64,000 nt of DNA from Thiomicrorhabdus sp963677355 (GTDB lineage: Bacteria; Pseudomonadota; Gammaproteobacteria; Thiomicrospirales; Thiomicrospiraceae), in the NCBI GenBank assembly GCA_963677355.2, contig CAXXXQ010000001.1:124001-188000 (forward strand). The letters are read 5' to 3'. The notes beneath the pieces are model-generated. The model was not told the DNA's origin and did no database searches. It saw only the letters and a list, made by a program, of their open reading frames with translations. Below, piece by piece: positions 9,172 through 17,930 of the stretch; within the stretch, counting starts at the first letter, position 1; each line of letters opens with the position of its first letter. Both the position numbers and the translations under genes were made by a program.

Positions 9172-9739
9172 AATAGTTCACACCATATTCAAAACAGGTA
9201 GGTAAATCCGCTAATTTAGGTTGTTTTTTATCTTTATCAGATAACTGAAGCATGCCTTTGAGAAGATGCCAGTCAATATTTAAATCAGGGTCATCAAACG
9301 CCAACCCTCTATCTTGTTCTGGGGCATAGTAATTATCGACTTTATAGGAAAAAATCGCAGTATCACTAAGAACGACAAAGCCATGTGCAAAACCGCGTGG
9401 TACAAATAACTGATGTTTGTTATCAGCACTCAACTCTGCCATCACATATTGGCCGTAAGTTGGGCTACCCCTACGAATATCAACCGCCACATCCAAGACC
9501 TTGCCTGCAATCACTCGAACTAATTTACTCTGTGCAAAAGGCGGTAGTTGAAAATGCAACCCTCGCAAAACACCTTTAGAGGATTTTGATTCATTGTCTT
9601 GGCAAAAATCAACTTTGTAGCCGAGTGCTTCTTCAAATTTATCTTGACGAAAAGTTTCGACAAAGTAACCTCGATCGTCACCAAAAATTATAGGTTTAAT
9701 CAACACAACTTCCGGAATAAACTGTTTAATAAACTCCAT
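9164..9739 (-). CDS. rfbC: dTDP-4-dehydrorhamnose 3,5-epimerase
   Basis: A 191-residue cupin-fold epimerase acting on dTDP-4-keto-6-deoxyglucose. The start chosen is the ATG at 9739, giving M-E-F-I-K-Q-F-I-P-E-V, one base after the stop codon of rfbA; a longer frame upstream would lie entirely inside rfbA and is not needed. Family marks seen are D-D-R-G-Y-F-V-E-T-F (about 21-30), Q-D-N-E-S-K-S-S-K-G-V-L-R-G-L-H-F-Q (catalytic His of R-G-L-H-F-Q near 62-67), V-D-I-R-R-G-S-P-T-Y-G and P-R-G-F-A-H-G-F. The length matches RmlC (about 180-190 residues). Confidence 0.95.
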   Translation of the reverse strand: MEFIKQFIPEVVLIKPIIFGDDRGYFVETFRQDKFEEALGYKVDFCQDNESKSSKGVLRGLHFQLPPFAQSKLVRVIAGKVLDVAVDIRRGSPTYGQYVMAELSADNKHQLFVPRGFAHGFVVLSDTAIFSYKVDNYYAPEQDRGLAFDDPDLNIDWHLLKGMLQLSDKDKKQPKLADLPTCFEYGVNYYE

Positions 9740-9740
9740 C

Positions 9741-10625
9741 TTAAAGCGCACCTTCTTCGGCTCTTCGTAAAAGATATTGTCCATATTGATTTTTCTTGAG
9801 TGGCTGTGCAAGCTTAATAAGCTGCTCTTTATTGATATAATCCATTTCAAAAGCAATCTCTTCAATACAAGCGACCTTTAGTCCTTGACGCTTCTCAATG
9901 GTTTCAATAAAGGCAGACGCTTCCAGCAAACTCTCATGAGTACCAGTATCCAGCCAGGCAAATCCTCGCCCCATGGTTTCAAGCTTAAGTCGGCCTTCCT
10001 CAAGGTACATTTGATTCACAGTAGTGATTTCCAGCTCACCGCGATTGGAAGGCTTGACTTCTTTAGCTTTTTTCACGACATCATTTGGATAAAAATATAA
10101 ACCGGTAACTGCGTAATTAGATTTAGGTTTTTCAGGTTTTTCTTCTAAAGAAACTACATTGCCGTCTTGATCAAATTCAGCCACACCATAACGTTCAGGA
10201 TCATGAACATGATAGCCAAACACCGTTGCCTTAGACTCTTCTTTAGCATTCAAAACTGCACTAGAGAGCGTTTTGGTCAAGTCATGTCCATAATAAATAT
10301 TATCACCAAGCACTAAGCAGACATCGTCTTCGCCAATAAACTCTTCACCCAAAATAAATGCCTGTGCTAATCCATCTGGTGAAGGTTGAACAACATATTT
10401 AAAACGCATTCCAATTTCTGCACCATCACCAAGCAAACGCTGGAATGAAGTTTGATCTTCTGGGGTAGTAATAACCAGTACTTCTCTAATTCCTGATAGC
10501 ATTAGAACAGATAAAGGATAATAAACCATCGGCTTGTCATAAATAGGAACCAACTGCTTAGAAACACCTTTAGTAATGGGGTAAAGTCGAGTGCCGGAAC
10601 CACCGGCAAGGATAATGCCTTTCAT
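9741..10625 (-). CDS. rfbA: Glucose-1-phosphate thymidylyltransferase
   Basis: A 294-residue nucleotidyltransferase that makes dTDP-glucose from glucose-1-phosphate and dTTP, the entry step to dTDP-rhamnose. The nucleotide-binding loop L-A-G-G-S-G-T-R-L-Y-P (6-16) is followed by S-K-Q-L-V-P-I-Y-D-K-P-M (22-33). L-G-D-N-I-Y-Y-G-H (about 107-115) carries a metal-binding Asp, and E-K-P-x-x-P-K-S-N-Y-A-V-T-G-L-Y (about 162-177) is the sugar-binding region. The length is typical of RmlA. The gene starts 11 bp after the glmS stop. It supplies the first enzyme of the rhamnose set, and the same glucose-1-phosphate pool feeds the glycogen operon to the right. Confidence 0.96.
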   Translation of the reverse strand: MKGIILAGGSGTRLYPITKGVSKQLVPIYDKPMVYYPLSVLMLSGIREVLVITTPEDQTSFQRLLGDGAEIGMRFKYVVQPSPDGLAQAFILGEEFIGEDDVCLVLGDNIYYGHDLTKTLSSAVLNAKEESKATVFGYHVHDPERYGVAEFDQDGNVVSLEEKPEKPKSNYAVTGLYFYPNDVVKKAKEVKPSNRGELEITTVNQMYLEEGRLKLETMGRGFAWLDTGTHESLLEASAFIETIEKRQGLKVACIEEIAFEMDYINKEQLIKLAQPLKKNQYGQYLLRRAEEGAL

Positions 10626-10636
10626 AATTTTTCTTC

Positions 10637-12499
10637 TTATTCAACGGTTACAGATTTAGCTAAATTTCTTGGTTGATCGACGTCGGTGCCTTTAATTAGA
10701 GCGACATGGTAGCTCAGTAGCTGCAACGGAATATTAAAAGTAATCGGGGCCGTAATTCTACCAACATTATTAGTAGTCTTCACTACTTTAAACTCCGATT
10801 CCGAGCTGATATCCGAATCCTCGTCTTCAAATACGATCATCTGCCCGCCCCGTGCTTTGACTTCTTGAAGGTTGGATTTGAGCTTTTCCAACAGGTCGTC
10901 TTTAGGAGCGATCGCCACGACCGGAATATTTTCGTCAATCAGAGCAAGGGGACCATGCTTGAGCTCGCCTGCCGGGTAGGCTTCGGCATGAATATAACTG
11001 ATCTCTTTGAGTTTTAGCGCGCCTTCCATTGCGATCGGGTACATCGTGCCGCGTCCTAAAAACAGGGTACTCTCTTTGTCCGCAAACGATTGCGCGATCT
11101 GTTTAATAGTGTTTTCGTGTTGCAAGGCGTTTTGGATCAGTCCAGGCAGTTTTTGCAGCCCTTGGACAATGATTTGTTCTCGACTTTCCGCAAGCAGCCC
11201 TTTGACTTTGCCTATGGCCGTCATCAATAACGACAGGGCTACCAGCTGGGTAGTGAAGGCTTTGGTGGAAGCGACACCAATTTCCGGACCGGCATGCGTC
11301 AAGAAGGTGAGATCGGATTCTCGGGTTAGACTGGATTCGGCGACATTACAGATCGTCAGGGTTGGAATATTCTTTTCGATCTTGATATGTTTAATCTTTT
11401 GTAGCGCGGCTAAGGTATCGGCGGTCTCGCCGGATTGGCTGATGGTGATAAACAAGGTGTTGTCGAGTACGACGGGGTTGCGATAACGATATTCGCTGGC
11501 GACTTCAACAGCGCAGGGCATGCCGACAATATCTTCAAACCAGTATTTGGCGACCAGACCGGCATGATAGGAGGTGCCGCAGGCGATTATTTGAATCTGC
11601 TGCACGGATTTAAAAATAGTTTCTGCTTGATGGCCGAATGCGGAGACCATAACGTGTTCTTGAGTGATACGCCCTTCGAGTGTGTCGATCACGGCTTGCG
11701 GCTGCTCAAAAATCTCTTTATGCATATAGTGGCGGTGTTCGCCTAGATCAACCGAGTTGGCGTTCAGTTGGGAACGCTTGATTTCACGCTCTACTTGTTG
11801 CCCTTGAGCATCGAAGATTTTGATTTCGGAACGGGTCAGTTCGGCCACATCCCCGTCTTCCAGAAAAATAAAGTCTTGGGTCACCGGCAGCAGTGCGGAT
11901 ACGTCAGAGGCAATAAAGTTTTCGCCGATTCCGACACCGATCACCAATGGACTGCCTTTACGGGCGGCAATTAAAGTATCGGGAGCTTGCGGAGCAATGA
12001 CTCCGAGTGCATAGGCACCTTCAAAACTTTCGATGGCGGTTTGCACCGCTTCCAGTAAAGAATCGGTTGCTTGAAGTTGCGCATGCACGGCGTGGGCGAC
12101 GACTTCGGTATCGGTCTCGGAGGTAAACAGATAACCTTGTTTCTGCTGGGTGGCTTTGAGCGTTTGGTAGTTTTCGATGATGCCGTTATGAACTACGGCG
12201 ACCTGTTTATTGCAGATATGCGGATGAGCATTGTTTTCGGCCGGTACGCCGTGAGTGGCCCAGCGGGTATGCGCGACCCCGATATGACCGTTAAAAACTT
12301 CTTGTTTGCCGATACTGGCTTCCAGTGCAGCAATTTTACCCAAGGTGCGGACTCGGTCTATTCTAGGCTCTCCGGATTGGAGAGGATTAAGAATGGCTAT
12401 CCCCGAGGAATCATATCCTCGGTATTCCAGTCTCTTTAACCCCTCCAGCAAAATCGGGACGATATTTCTTTCTGCAACGCCGCAAACTATTCCGCACAT
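10637..12499 (-). CDS. glmS: Glutamine-fructose-6-phosphate aminotransferase (isomerizing)
   Basis: A 620-residue cytoplasmic enzyme that makes glucosamine-6-phosphate from fructose-6-phosphate and glutamine, the first step toward UDP-GlcNAc for peptidoglycan and lipid A. The N-terminal Ntn glutaminase domain starts M-C-G-I-V with Cys2 as nucleophile; R-W-A-T-H-G (about 78-83) and H-N-G-I-I-E-N-Y (about 107-114) are intact. Two SIS domains follow, including T-S-Y-H-A-G near 319 and S-Q-S-G-E-T-A-D-T (about 363-371). The C-terminus D-Q-P-R-N-L-A-K-S-V-T-V-E is the usual ending. Placement between gmhA and rfbA is unusual; glmU is not in the window. The 63-bp upstream gap shows no obvious riboswitch or ribozyme. 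Confidence 0.97.
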   Translation of the reverse strand: MCGIVCGVAERNIVPILLEGLKRLEYRGYDSSGIAILNPLQSGEPRIDRVRTLGKIAALEASIGKQEVFNGHIGVAHTRWATHGVPAENNAHPHICNKQVAVVHNGIIENYQTLKATQQKQGYLFTSETDTEVVAHAVHAQLQATDSLLEAVQTAIESFEGAYALGVIAPQAPDTLIAARKGSPLVIGVGIGENFIASDVSALLPVTQDFIFLEDGDVAELTRSEIKIFDAQGQQVEREIKRSQLNANSVDLGEHRHYMHKEIFEQPQAVIDTLEGRITQEHVMVSAFGHQAETIFKSVQQIQIIACGTSYHAGLVAKYWFEDIVGMPCAVEVASEYRYRNPVVLDNTLFITISQSGETADTLAALQKIKHIKIEKNIPTLTICNVAESSLTRESDLTFLTHAGPEIGVASTKAFTTQLVALSLLMTAIGKVKGLLAESREQIIVQGLQKLPGLIQNALQHENTIKQIAQSFADKESTLFLGRGTMYPIAMEGALKLKEISYIHAEAYPAGELKHGPLALIDENIPVVAIAPKDDLLEKLKSNLQEVKARGGQMIVFEDEDSDISSESEFKVVKTTNNVGRITAPITFNIPLQLLSYHVALIKGTDVDQPRNLAKSVTVE

Positions 12500-12562
12500 A
12501 AATTCTTCTTTTCTAACATCAAGAACAAATAAATAATTATACCATTGTGAACAGTTGGGAAA

Positions 12563-13132
12563 TTAGGAATAAACCTGATCCAAGCCTTCGCAGACCAAAT
12601 GATTGAAGAAATTGTGCGCCTCTTGTATACGAGCGGTTTCCGTCGAGTTAACCTGTAAACAGTAATCCGCCAACTCAGATAATCGACTCGCTTCTCTGCC
12701 GGTCAAGGCGATACAGACACAACCTTGCATCTGCGCTTGTTCAACCGCTTGAACGACATTCTCGCTATTACCGGATGTTGACATGGCGATGACAACATCG
12801 CCTTTTTTTGCCAGCCCGATTATCTGTCTGGCAAAAACTGAGGTAAATTCATAATCATTGCTATGGGCGGTTAAAATTGAGCTATCGGTCGTAAGTGCGA
12901 TAGAGGCAATCGGCTGGCGATTTTTGACATAGCGCACCATCAGTTCTGCCGCCATATGTTGAGCATCCGCGGCACTACCGCCGTTTCCGAGCCACAACAC
13001 TTTGCCCCCTTGATCGACAGACTCGACAACCAAGCGAACCACATCATTGACCAAACCCGCTTGATCTATCACCGACTGGAAGGCTTTTCGACTCTCTTCC
13101 TGAGCATGTTCAAAATCTATTTTAACCGCCAT
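12563..13132 (-). CDS. gmhA: Phosphoheptose isomerase (sedoheptulose 7-phosphate isomerase)
   Basis: A 189-residue SIS-domain enzyme that turns sedoheptulose-7-phosphate into D-glycero-D-manno-heptose-7-phosphate, the first step to ADP-heptose for the LPS inner core. Family signatures are L-G-N-G-G-S-A-A-D-A-Q-H (about 48-59), L-T-T-D-S-S-I-L-T-A (about 80-89), M-S-T-S-G-N-S-E-N-V (about 116-125) and the C-terminal Q-E-A-H-N-F-F-N-H (about 169-177) with the catalytic Glu/His. It lies 10 bp after hldE, which supplies the next enzymatic steps, so the pair is one unit. The length agrees with GmhA/DiaA-type proteins, and the context favours GmhA over DiaA. Confidence 0.93.
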   Translation of the reverse strand: MAVKIDFEHAQEESRKAFQSVIDQAGLVNDVVRLVVESVDQGGKVLWLGNGGSAADAQHMAAELMVRYVKNRQPIASIALTTDSSILTAHSNDYEFTSVFARQIIGLAKKGDVVIAMSTSGNSENVVQAVEQAQMQGCVCIALTGREASRLSELADYCLQVNSTETARIQEAHNFFNHLVCEGLDQVYS

Positions 13133-13142
13133 GATTCAACAA

Positions 13143-14606
13143 CTACTCTTTGTCATCCGTTTGAATTTTATCGACTAGACGGGTAGTTGAATAACCGTCC
13201 CAAAACGACAGTACTTCCACTTGACCGCCTGCATCCCAAACACATTGAGCTCCGGCAATCTCTTCCGGTTTATAGTCACCGCCTTTTACCAATACATCAG
13301 GAGTCAATTTACAGATTAACCTTTCCGGCGTCTCTTCATTAAACGCCACCACCCAATCCACACAACTCAGAGCGGACAAAAGCTCCATCCGCCCTTCAAG
13401 CTGAACGATTGGCCTGGAATCGCCTTTAAGCTTTTTAACCGATTCGTCGGAATTAACGGCAATCACCAAACGGTCACCGAGCTTAGCGGCCTCATTTAAA
13501 TAACGCACATGACCACTATGAAGCAGATCAAAACAACCATTGGTAAAGACTACTTTCTCGCCATTCTTCTGCGCCAGCTTGATCAATTCAAGCAACTCGT
13601 CCTCATTTGGCGCCACATAACCCTGATGACGCATATCCGCTTTAATCGCATCATCCAACTCCGCTTTGGAGACGGTAGAGGTGCCGACTTTACGAACCAC
13701 AACACTGGCCGCTTGATTCGCTAAATGAACTGAGCCTTGCCATGACAAGCCGCTGGCATAACCGGTTGCTAAAGCCGCCATCACCGTATCCCCAGCCCCT
13801 GTCACATCATAGACTTCTTGCGCTTTGGACTGCAGCAGATAAGGCTTATCTTTATTGGTCACCAAAGCCATACCATGTTCGCTACGGGTAACGAGTAACG
13901 CATCTAGATTCAACGCCCCCATTAAACCTTGCGCTTTTTCAATGACTTGCTCATCGGTTTGCGCCGTACCGACAATCGCTTCAAATTCACTCTGATTCGG
14001 TTTAATTAAAGAAGCGTTTTTATAACGACTGAAATCTTGTCCTTTCGGATCGACAAGTACCGGTGTTTGATGGCGGTTTGCCACTTCGATGATCTGCTCC
14101 ACGTATTGCAGAGCACCTTTTGCATAGTCGGAAATCACCAAAACATCATAATCGGCAATATGTTTATCAACTAATTCAACCAACGCTTGAGCGGGGGCTT
14201 CCGGAACCGGATTTTCAAAATCCATACGAATCAACTGCTGATGATGGCTCAACACCCTGAGTTTACAAATCGTACCGCTTGCAGATAAAGCCCAATCGGT
14301 CTTAACCTGAGCCGTTTGCATCAACTTATCCAACAGATGACCGTGCTCGTCCAAGTCGCCGTTTGAACCTTTACCCAATACACCTAACAAACAAGCCTGG
14401 GCTCCCAGCGCGGCCACATTCAACGCTACGTTAGCTGCGCCGCCTGCACGCATCTCTTCATCGGCAACCTTAACCACCGGCACCGGAGCCTCGGGAGAAA
14501 TTCTGCCCGCTTTACCGCTCCAATACTGATCCAACATCACATCACCGACAATCAGGATTTTAGATTTTGAAAAAGACTGCAAGGAAGCTTGAGAGGCATC
14601 AGACAT
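13143..14606 (-). CDS. hldE: Bifunctional heptose 7-phosphate kinase / heptose 1-phosphate adenylyltransferase
   Basis: A 487-residue two-domain enzyme. The N-terminal PfkB-type kinase domain (about 1-330) has G-D-V-M-L-D-Q-Y (about 22-29), G-G-A-A-N-V-A (about 56-62) and the catalytic D-V-T-G-A-G-D-T (about 264-271). The C-terminal cytidylyltransferase-like domain has T-N-G-C-F-D-L-L-H-S-G-H (about 355-366), with the H-x-x-H motif, and ends near S-T-T-R-L-V-D-K. It phosphorylates and then adenylates D-glycero-D-manno-heptose in ADP-heptose synthesis. I chose the ATG at 14606 (M-S-D-A-S-Q); the TTG at 14648 would add 14 residues and is less likely. hldE is the most upstream gene of this minus-strand block. 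Confidence 0.95.
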   Translation of the reverse strand: MSDASQASLQSFSKSKILIVGDVMLDQYWSGKAGRISPEAPVPVVKVADEEMRAGGAANVALNVAALGAQACLLGVLGKGSNGDLDEHGHLLDKLMQTAQVKTDWALSASGTICKLRVLSHHQQLIRMDFENPVPEAPAQALVELVDKHIADYDVLVISDYAKGALQYVEQIIEVANRHQTPVLVDPKGQDFSRYKNASLIKPNQSEFEAIVGTAQTDEQVIEKAQGLMGALNLDALLVTRSEHGMALVTNKDKPYLLQSKAQEVYDVTGAGDTVMAALATGYASGLSWQGSVHLANQAASVVVRKVGTSTVSKAELDDAIKADMRHQGYVAPNEDELLELIKLAQKNGEKVVFTNGCFDLLHSGHVRYLNEAAKLGDRLVIAVNSDESVKKLKGDSRPIVQLEGRMELLSALSCVDWVVAFNEETPERLICKLTPDVLVKGGDYKPEEIAGAQCVWDAGGQVEVLSFWDGYSTTRLVDKIQTDDKE

Positions 14607-14693
14607 CGAATTTTTACCAAACACTTTAGAAGAACAATAAATAAACAATCAAATATATTAAAATTGGCGTACAGTTTATCAGGAATCCATTTA

Positions 14694-15371
14694 ATGAAAC
14701 ATTCTAAAAGCCGTTTTTCTGCACTCTTTTCCATTATGATCGGGAGTGTCAGCCTCTTTAATACACTTGTCCCGTCAGCCAGTTATGCAGCGGAATCCAA
14801 TAACAGCCCTCAGACTTTTGCCATTTTAGGTGCGATTGGTTCTCTGGCTTACTCATGCTATGCCGGCAAAGCACCTTGTGTAGCACGTAATCATATTGAC
14901 TTAGACGAGCTAACCTTCAGCTTGGATAGAGGAAAAGATGTGAGTCTGACCAATACGAGATTGGCAATTGGTGCCGACTGGGATGAAAAAGTTTATGAAT
15001 CTGAAAATTGGGAGATCGTCGGGCGCTGGGATTTAAGCTTTCATCGATGGACGTCGGATTCGGATAAAGCCGGAGTTGAAACTACCTCGGGCTCCATTAT
15101 CGGACTTTCTCCGGTATTTCACTATCAGATGAGAAACATGGCTTACACCCCTTTCATCGAAATGGGCGGCGGTCCGCACCTGCTTAATGACATCATGATT
15201 GAAGACGAAAACAAATCAACCCAATTCCAGTTTGGCAGCATTTTCGGGCTGGGTATCAAAAAAGACGGTTTTGAAGCAGGCTACCGTTATCTGCATATCT
15301 CGAACGCCAGCATTAAAATGCCAAATCCGGGCACGGATATCCATAGCCTGCATCTTGGGTACCATTTCTAA
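14694..15371 (+). CDS. PagL-like lipid A 3-O-deacylase (outer-membrane beta-barrel)
   Basis: A 225-residue protein with a cleavable signal peptide (basic start, hydrophobic 8-28, likely cleavage at S-Y-A-A near 32-33) and a C-terminal Phe, as expected for an outer-membrane barrel. Near the end, G-Y-R-Y-L-H201-I-S203-N-A-S-I-K-M-P-N-P-G matches the PagL active-site strand H-x-S-N-A-x-x-K-x-P-N. The third catalytic position, Glu in Pseudomonas PagL, aligns with Asp215 here. PagL removes the 3-O-acyl chain from lipid A. An AGGA ribosome site lies 8 bases before the ATG. It is divergent from hldE, keeping it in an LPS neighbourhood. The pair C55/C62 might form a disulfide. The Asp substitution leaves activity uncertain. 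Confidence 0.8.
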   Translation: MKHSKSRFSALFSIMIGSVSLFNTLVPSASYAAESNNSPQTFAILGAIGSLAYSCYAGKAPCVARNHIDLDELTFSLDRGKDVSLTNTRLAIGADWDEKVYESENWEIVGRWDLSFHRWTSDSDKAGVETTSGSIIGLSPVFHYQMRNMAYTPFIEMGGGPHLLNDIMIEDENKSTQFQFGSIFGLGIKKDGFEAGYRYLHISNASIKMPNPGTDIHSLHLGYHF

Positions 15372-15378
15372 AAGGCAT

Positions 15379-15415
15379 AAAAAAACCGTCTCTAAAACCA
15401 TTCAGAGACGGTCTT
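15379..15415 (-). terminator. Rho-independent terminator between pagL-like gene and glgP
   Basis: A perfect 9-bp stem, ACCGTCTCT (15385-15393) with AGAGACGGT (15404-15412), encloses a 10-nt loop. On the minus strand the stem is followed by six to seven T residues, a good ending for glgP and the glycogen operon. On the plus strand only a short CTTT tail follows, so it may terminate the convergent pagL-like gene less well. Confidence 0.85.
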
Positions 15416-15433
15416 TAATCTCGTCAAGTCACT

Positions 15434-17929
15434 CTATTCAGGAACTTGAATAGGCTCTAACTTCCAAATATCCTCGTTATATTCACGCATGGTTCGATCC
15501 GTCGAAAAAATCCCGCTTCGCGCGCTATTGATAATACTTTTCTTAACCCATTCGTTTCTATTTTGATAGGCATTGGCGGCATGCTCTTGTGCAGCAACAT
15601 AGCTGGCAAAATCCGCCAAGGTTAGCCACGGGTCGGCCGGGCTTTTCAAGGATCCGATAATGCCGTCGAAAATACCCGGTTCAAATTGGTTGAAATGGCC
15701 GGACTCCAGCAGCCCCATCACCGCCTGTAAGTTATAATCATTATCGATACAAACTTGCGGATTATAATGCGGTCTTAGACTCTCCACTTCCTGCGTATGA
15801 AGACCAAACAAGAAGAAGTTTTCATCGCCAACCGCTTCGCGAATTTCTACGTTAGCCCCATCTAGAGTACCGATCGTCAAAGCACCGTTCATCATGAACT
15901 TCATATTCCCGGTTCCCGAAGCTTCTTTACCGGCCGTTGAAATCTGTTCGGAAAGATCAGTTCCCGGGCAGATGACCTCCATTGCGGAAACACGGTAGTT
16001 TGGGAAAAACACGACTTTTAGCTTATCTCCGACATCCGGGTCGGCATTGATAATTTGTGCAACGTTGTTGATCAACTTAATGATCTGCTTGGCCATTGCA
16101 TAACCCGGAGCCGCTTTACCGCCGAAAATAACGCTGCGGTTCGTCCAGTTATCAAGATCCCCTCGTTTGATACGAGAGTAGAGGTGAATCACATGCAAGA
16201 CATTCAATAACTGGCGCTTATATTCATGAATACGCTTAACTTGAACATCAAACATCGACTCGACATTTAATTTAACCCCGGTCTTGCGTTCAACCAAGTC
16301 AGCCAAACGGGTTTTATTTTCTTGTTTAACCTCATACCACGCTTTTTGAAAGGTTTCATCCACGATCAAAGGTTCGATTTTTTGAAGTTCCGTTAACTCG
16401 GTAATCCAACCCTCTCCGATATGCTCTTTCAATAACTGCCTCAAACCCGGATTACACATCGCCAACCAGCGTCTTTGGGTAACGCCATTAGTTTTATTAT
16501 TGAATTTATGAGGCCACAGTTGATAAAAATCGTTAAATAAGCCCTCTTTCAACAAAGTGGAATGCAACTCTGCCACGCCGTTTACCGAATGACTACCGAC
16601 AATCGCCAAGTAAGCCATCGATACGTTATTGTGTTCGTCAATAATCGACATGCGTCTTTGGCGTTCGTTGTCCGCCGGCCATTTCATGGCTACCTTCATC
16701 AAAAAATGATGGTTGATTTCATAAATAATTTCCAAAGGTCTCGGCAGCAATCTTTCGAACAAGGCGACCGGCCATTTTTCTAAAGCTTCCGGCAACAAAG
16801 TATGATTGGTATAAGCCATGGTTTCGCAAGTGATATTCCAGGCTTCATCCCATTCCAAGCCCTCTTTATCGATAAACAAACGCATCAGTTCAGCCACCGC
16901 CAAACTCGGGTGAGTGTCGTTCAATTGGAAGGCGTTATATTCGGCGAAATCACTGAAGTCGTTGCCGTTCTGCAATTTCCATTGTTCGACCACATCCTGC
17001 AGACTGGCAGAGACTAGAAAATACTGCTGTTTCAAACGCAGTTCTTTACCGTTTTCACTGCTGTCATTCGGATAAAGCACCATGGTAATGTTTTCCGCTT
17101 CGGCTTTTTTGGCAACCGCCTCATGATAGGAACCGGCGTTAAATTCCGAAAGATCAAACCCCTCTTGTGCCTGTGCGGACCATAAGCGTAGCGTGTTTAC
17201 GGTATTGTTTTTAAAGCCGGGAATCGGTACATCAAACGGCACTGCTTCGACGATTTCCGCATGTTCCCAGTGAACGGTTAACATACCGGATAACGGATCT
17301 TTATAATGCCGTGTCTCACCGCCAAACTTAACAACCCGGGTATATTCCGCTCGCTCGACATCCCAAGGGTAAGGCCCGACTCCCAACCAATGATCAGGCT
17401 CTTCAATCTGATAACCGTTCTGGATTAACTGACGGAACATCCCGTATTCATAGCGTAGGCCGTAACCCATAACAGGCAGCTGCAAGGTGGCACAACTGTC
17501 CATAAAGCAAGCCGCTAAACGTCCTAAACCGCCATTTCCCAAACCGGCATCACGCTCGGCATCTTCAATCTCTTCCAGTTTTAAACCCAAATCGTACAGA
17601 GCCTGTTCGGTTTCCGTTTCAATGCCCAAATTAAGCAGATTGTTGGACAATGAGCGACCAATCAAAAACTCCATTGACAGGTAGTAGGCCTTTTTAATTT
17701 TTTGCTTTTTATAGGCTTCCCAGGTCTTTTTCCAATGCGTCATTAACCTGTCACGGACGGTATAAGACAGCGCTTTATACAAGTAATAATCTTCGGAGTT
17801 GATATTGCGACCAATGGTATGACACAGATATCGTAAAAAATCCATTTCGATATCATCTTTGTCCATTCCGATGTGTTGCAACATGCCACGGATCACTTCC
17901 ATTCTTTTTGCTTCTAAAGGGGTGGACAT
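15434..17929 (-). CDS. glgP: Glycogen phosphorylase
   Basis: An 831-residue GT35 enzyme that releases glucose-1-phosphate from glycogen chain ends using a pyridoxal-phosphate cofactor. The PLP-lysine region is clear: E-A-S-G-T-G-N-M-K-F-M-M-N-G-A followed by L-T-I-G-T-L-D-G-A-N (about 665-690). Other conserved blocks are L-G-N-G-G-L-G-R-L-A-A-C-F (about 126-138), Q-L-N-D-T-H-P-S-L-A (about 341-350), N-K-T-N-G-V-T-Q-R-R-W (about 486-496) and K-R-I-H-E-Y-K-R-Q. The length fits bacterial GlgP. It is the last gene of the operon, starting 1 bp after the glgA stop. Confidence 0.97.
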   Translation of the reverse strand: MSTPLEAKRMEVIRGMLQHIGMDKDDIEMDFLRYLCHTIGRNINSEDYYLYKALSYTVRDRLMTHWKKTWEAYKKQKIKKAYYLSMEFLIGRSLSNNLLNLGIETETEQALYDLGLKLEEIEDAERDAGLGNGGLGRLAACFMDSCATLQLPVMGYGLRYEYGMFRQLIQNGYQIEEPDHWLGVGPYPWDVERAEYTRVVKFGGETRHYKDPLSGMLTVHWEHAEIVEAVPFDVPIPGFKNNTVNTLRLWSAQAQEGFDLSEFNAGSYHEAVAKKAEAENITMVLYPNDSSENGKELRLKQQYFLVSASLQDVVEQWKLQNGNDFSDFAEYNAFQLNDTHPSLAVAELMRLFIDKEGLEWDEAWNITCETMAYTNHTLLPEALEKWPVALFERLLPRPLEIIYEINHHFLMKVAMKWPADNERQRRMSIIDEHNNVSMAYLAIVGSHSVNGVAELHSTLLKEGLFNDFYQLWPHKFNNKTNGVTQRRWLAMCNPGLRQLLKEHIGEGWITELTELQKIEPLIVDETFQKAWYEVKQENKTRLADLVERKTGVKLNVESMFDVQVKRIHEYKRQLLNVLHVIHLYSRIKRGDLDNWTNRSVIFGGKAAPGYAMAKQIIKLINNVAQIINADPDVGDKLKVVFFPNYRVSAMEVICPGTDLSEQISTAGKEASGTGNMKFMMNGALTIGTLDGANVEIREAVGDENFFLFGLHTQEVESLRPHYNPQVCIDNDYNLQAVMGLLESGHFNQFEPGIFDGIIGSLKSPADPWLTLADFASYVAAQEHAANAYQNRNEWVKKSIINSARSGIFSTDRTMREYNEDIWKLEPIQVPE

Positions 17930-17930
17930 T

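Noticed and set aside
9740..9865. N-terminal extension of rfbC into rfbA
   Set aside because: The extra 42 residues have no counterpart in the family, and an ATG at 9739 gives the standard length.
12500..12562. glmS leader as a glmS ribozyme
   Set aside because: The gap is only 63 bp, too short for the ribozyme, which is also mostly found in Firmicutes.
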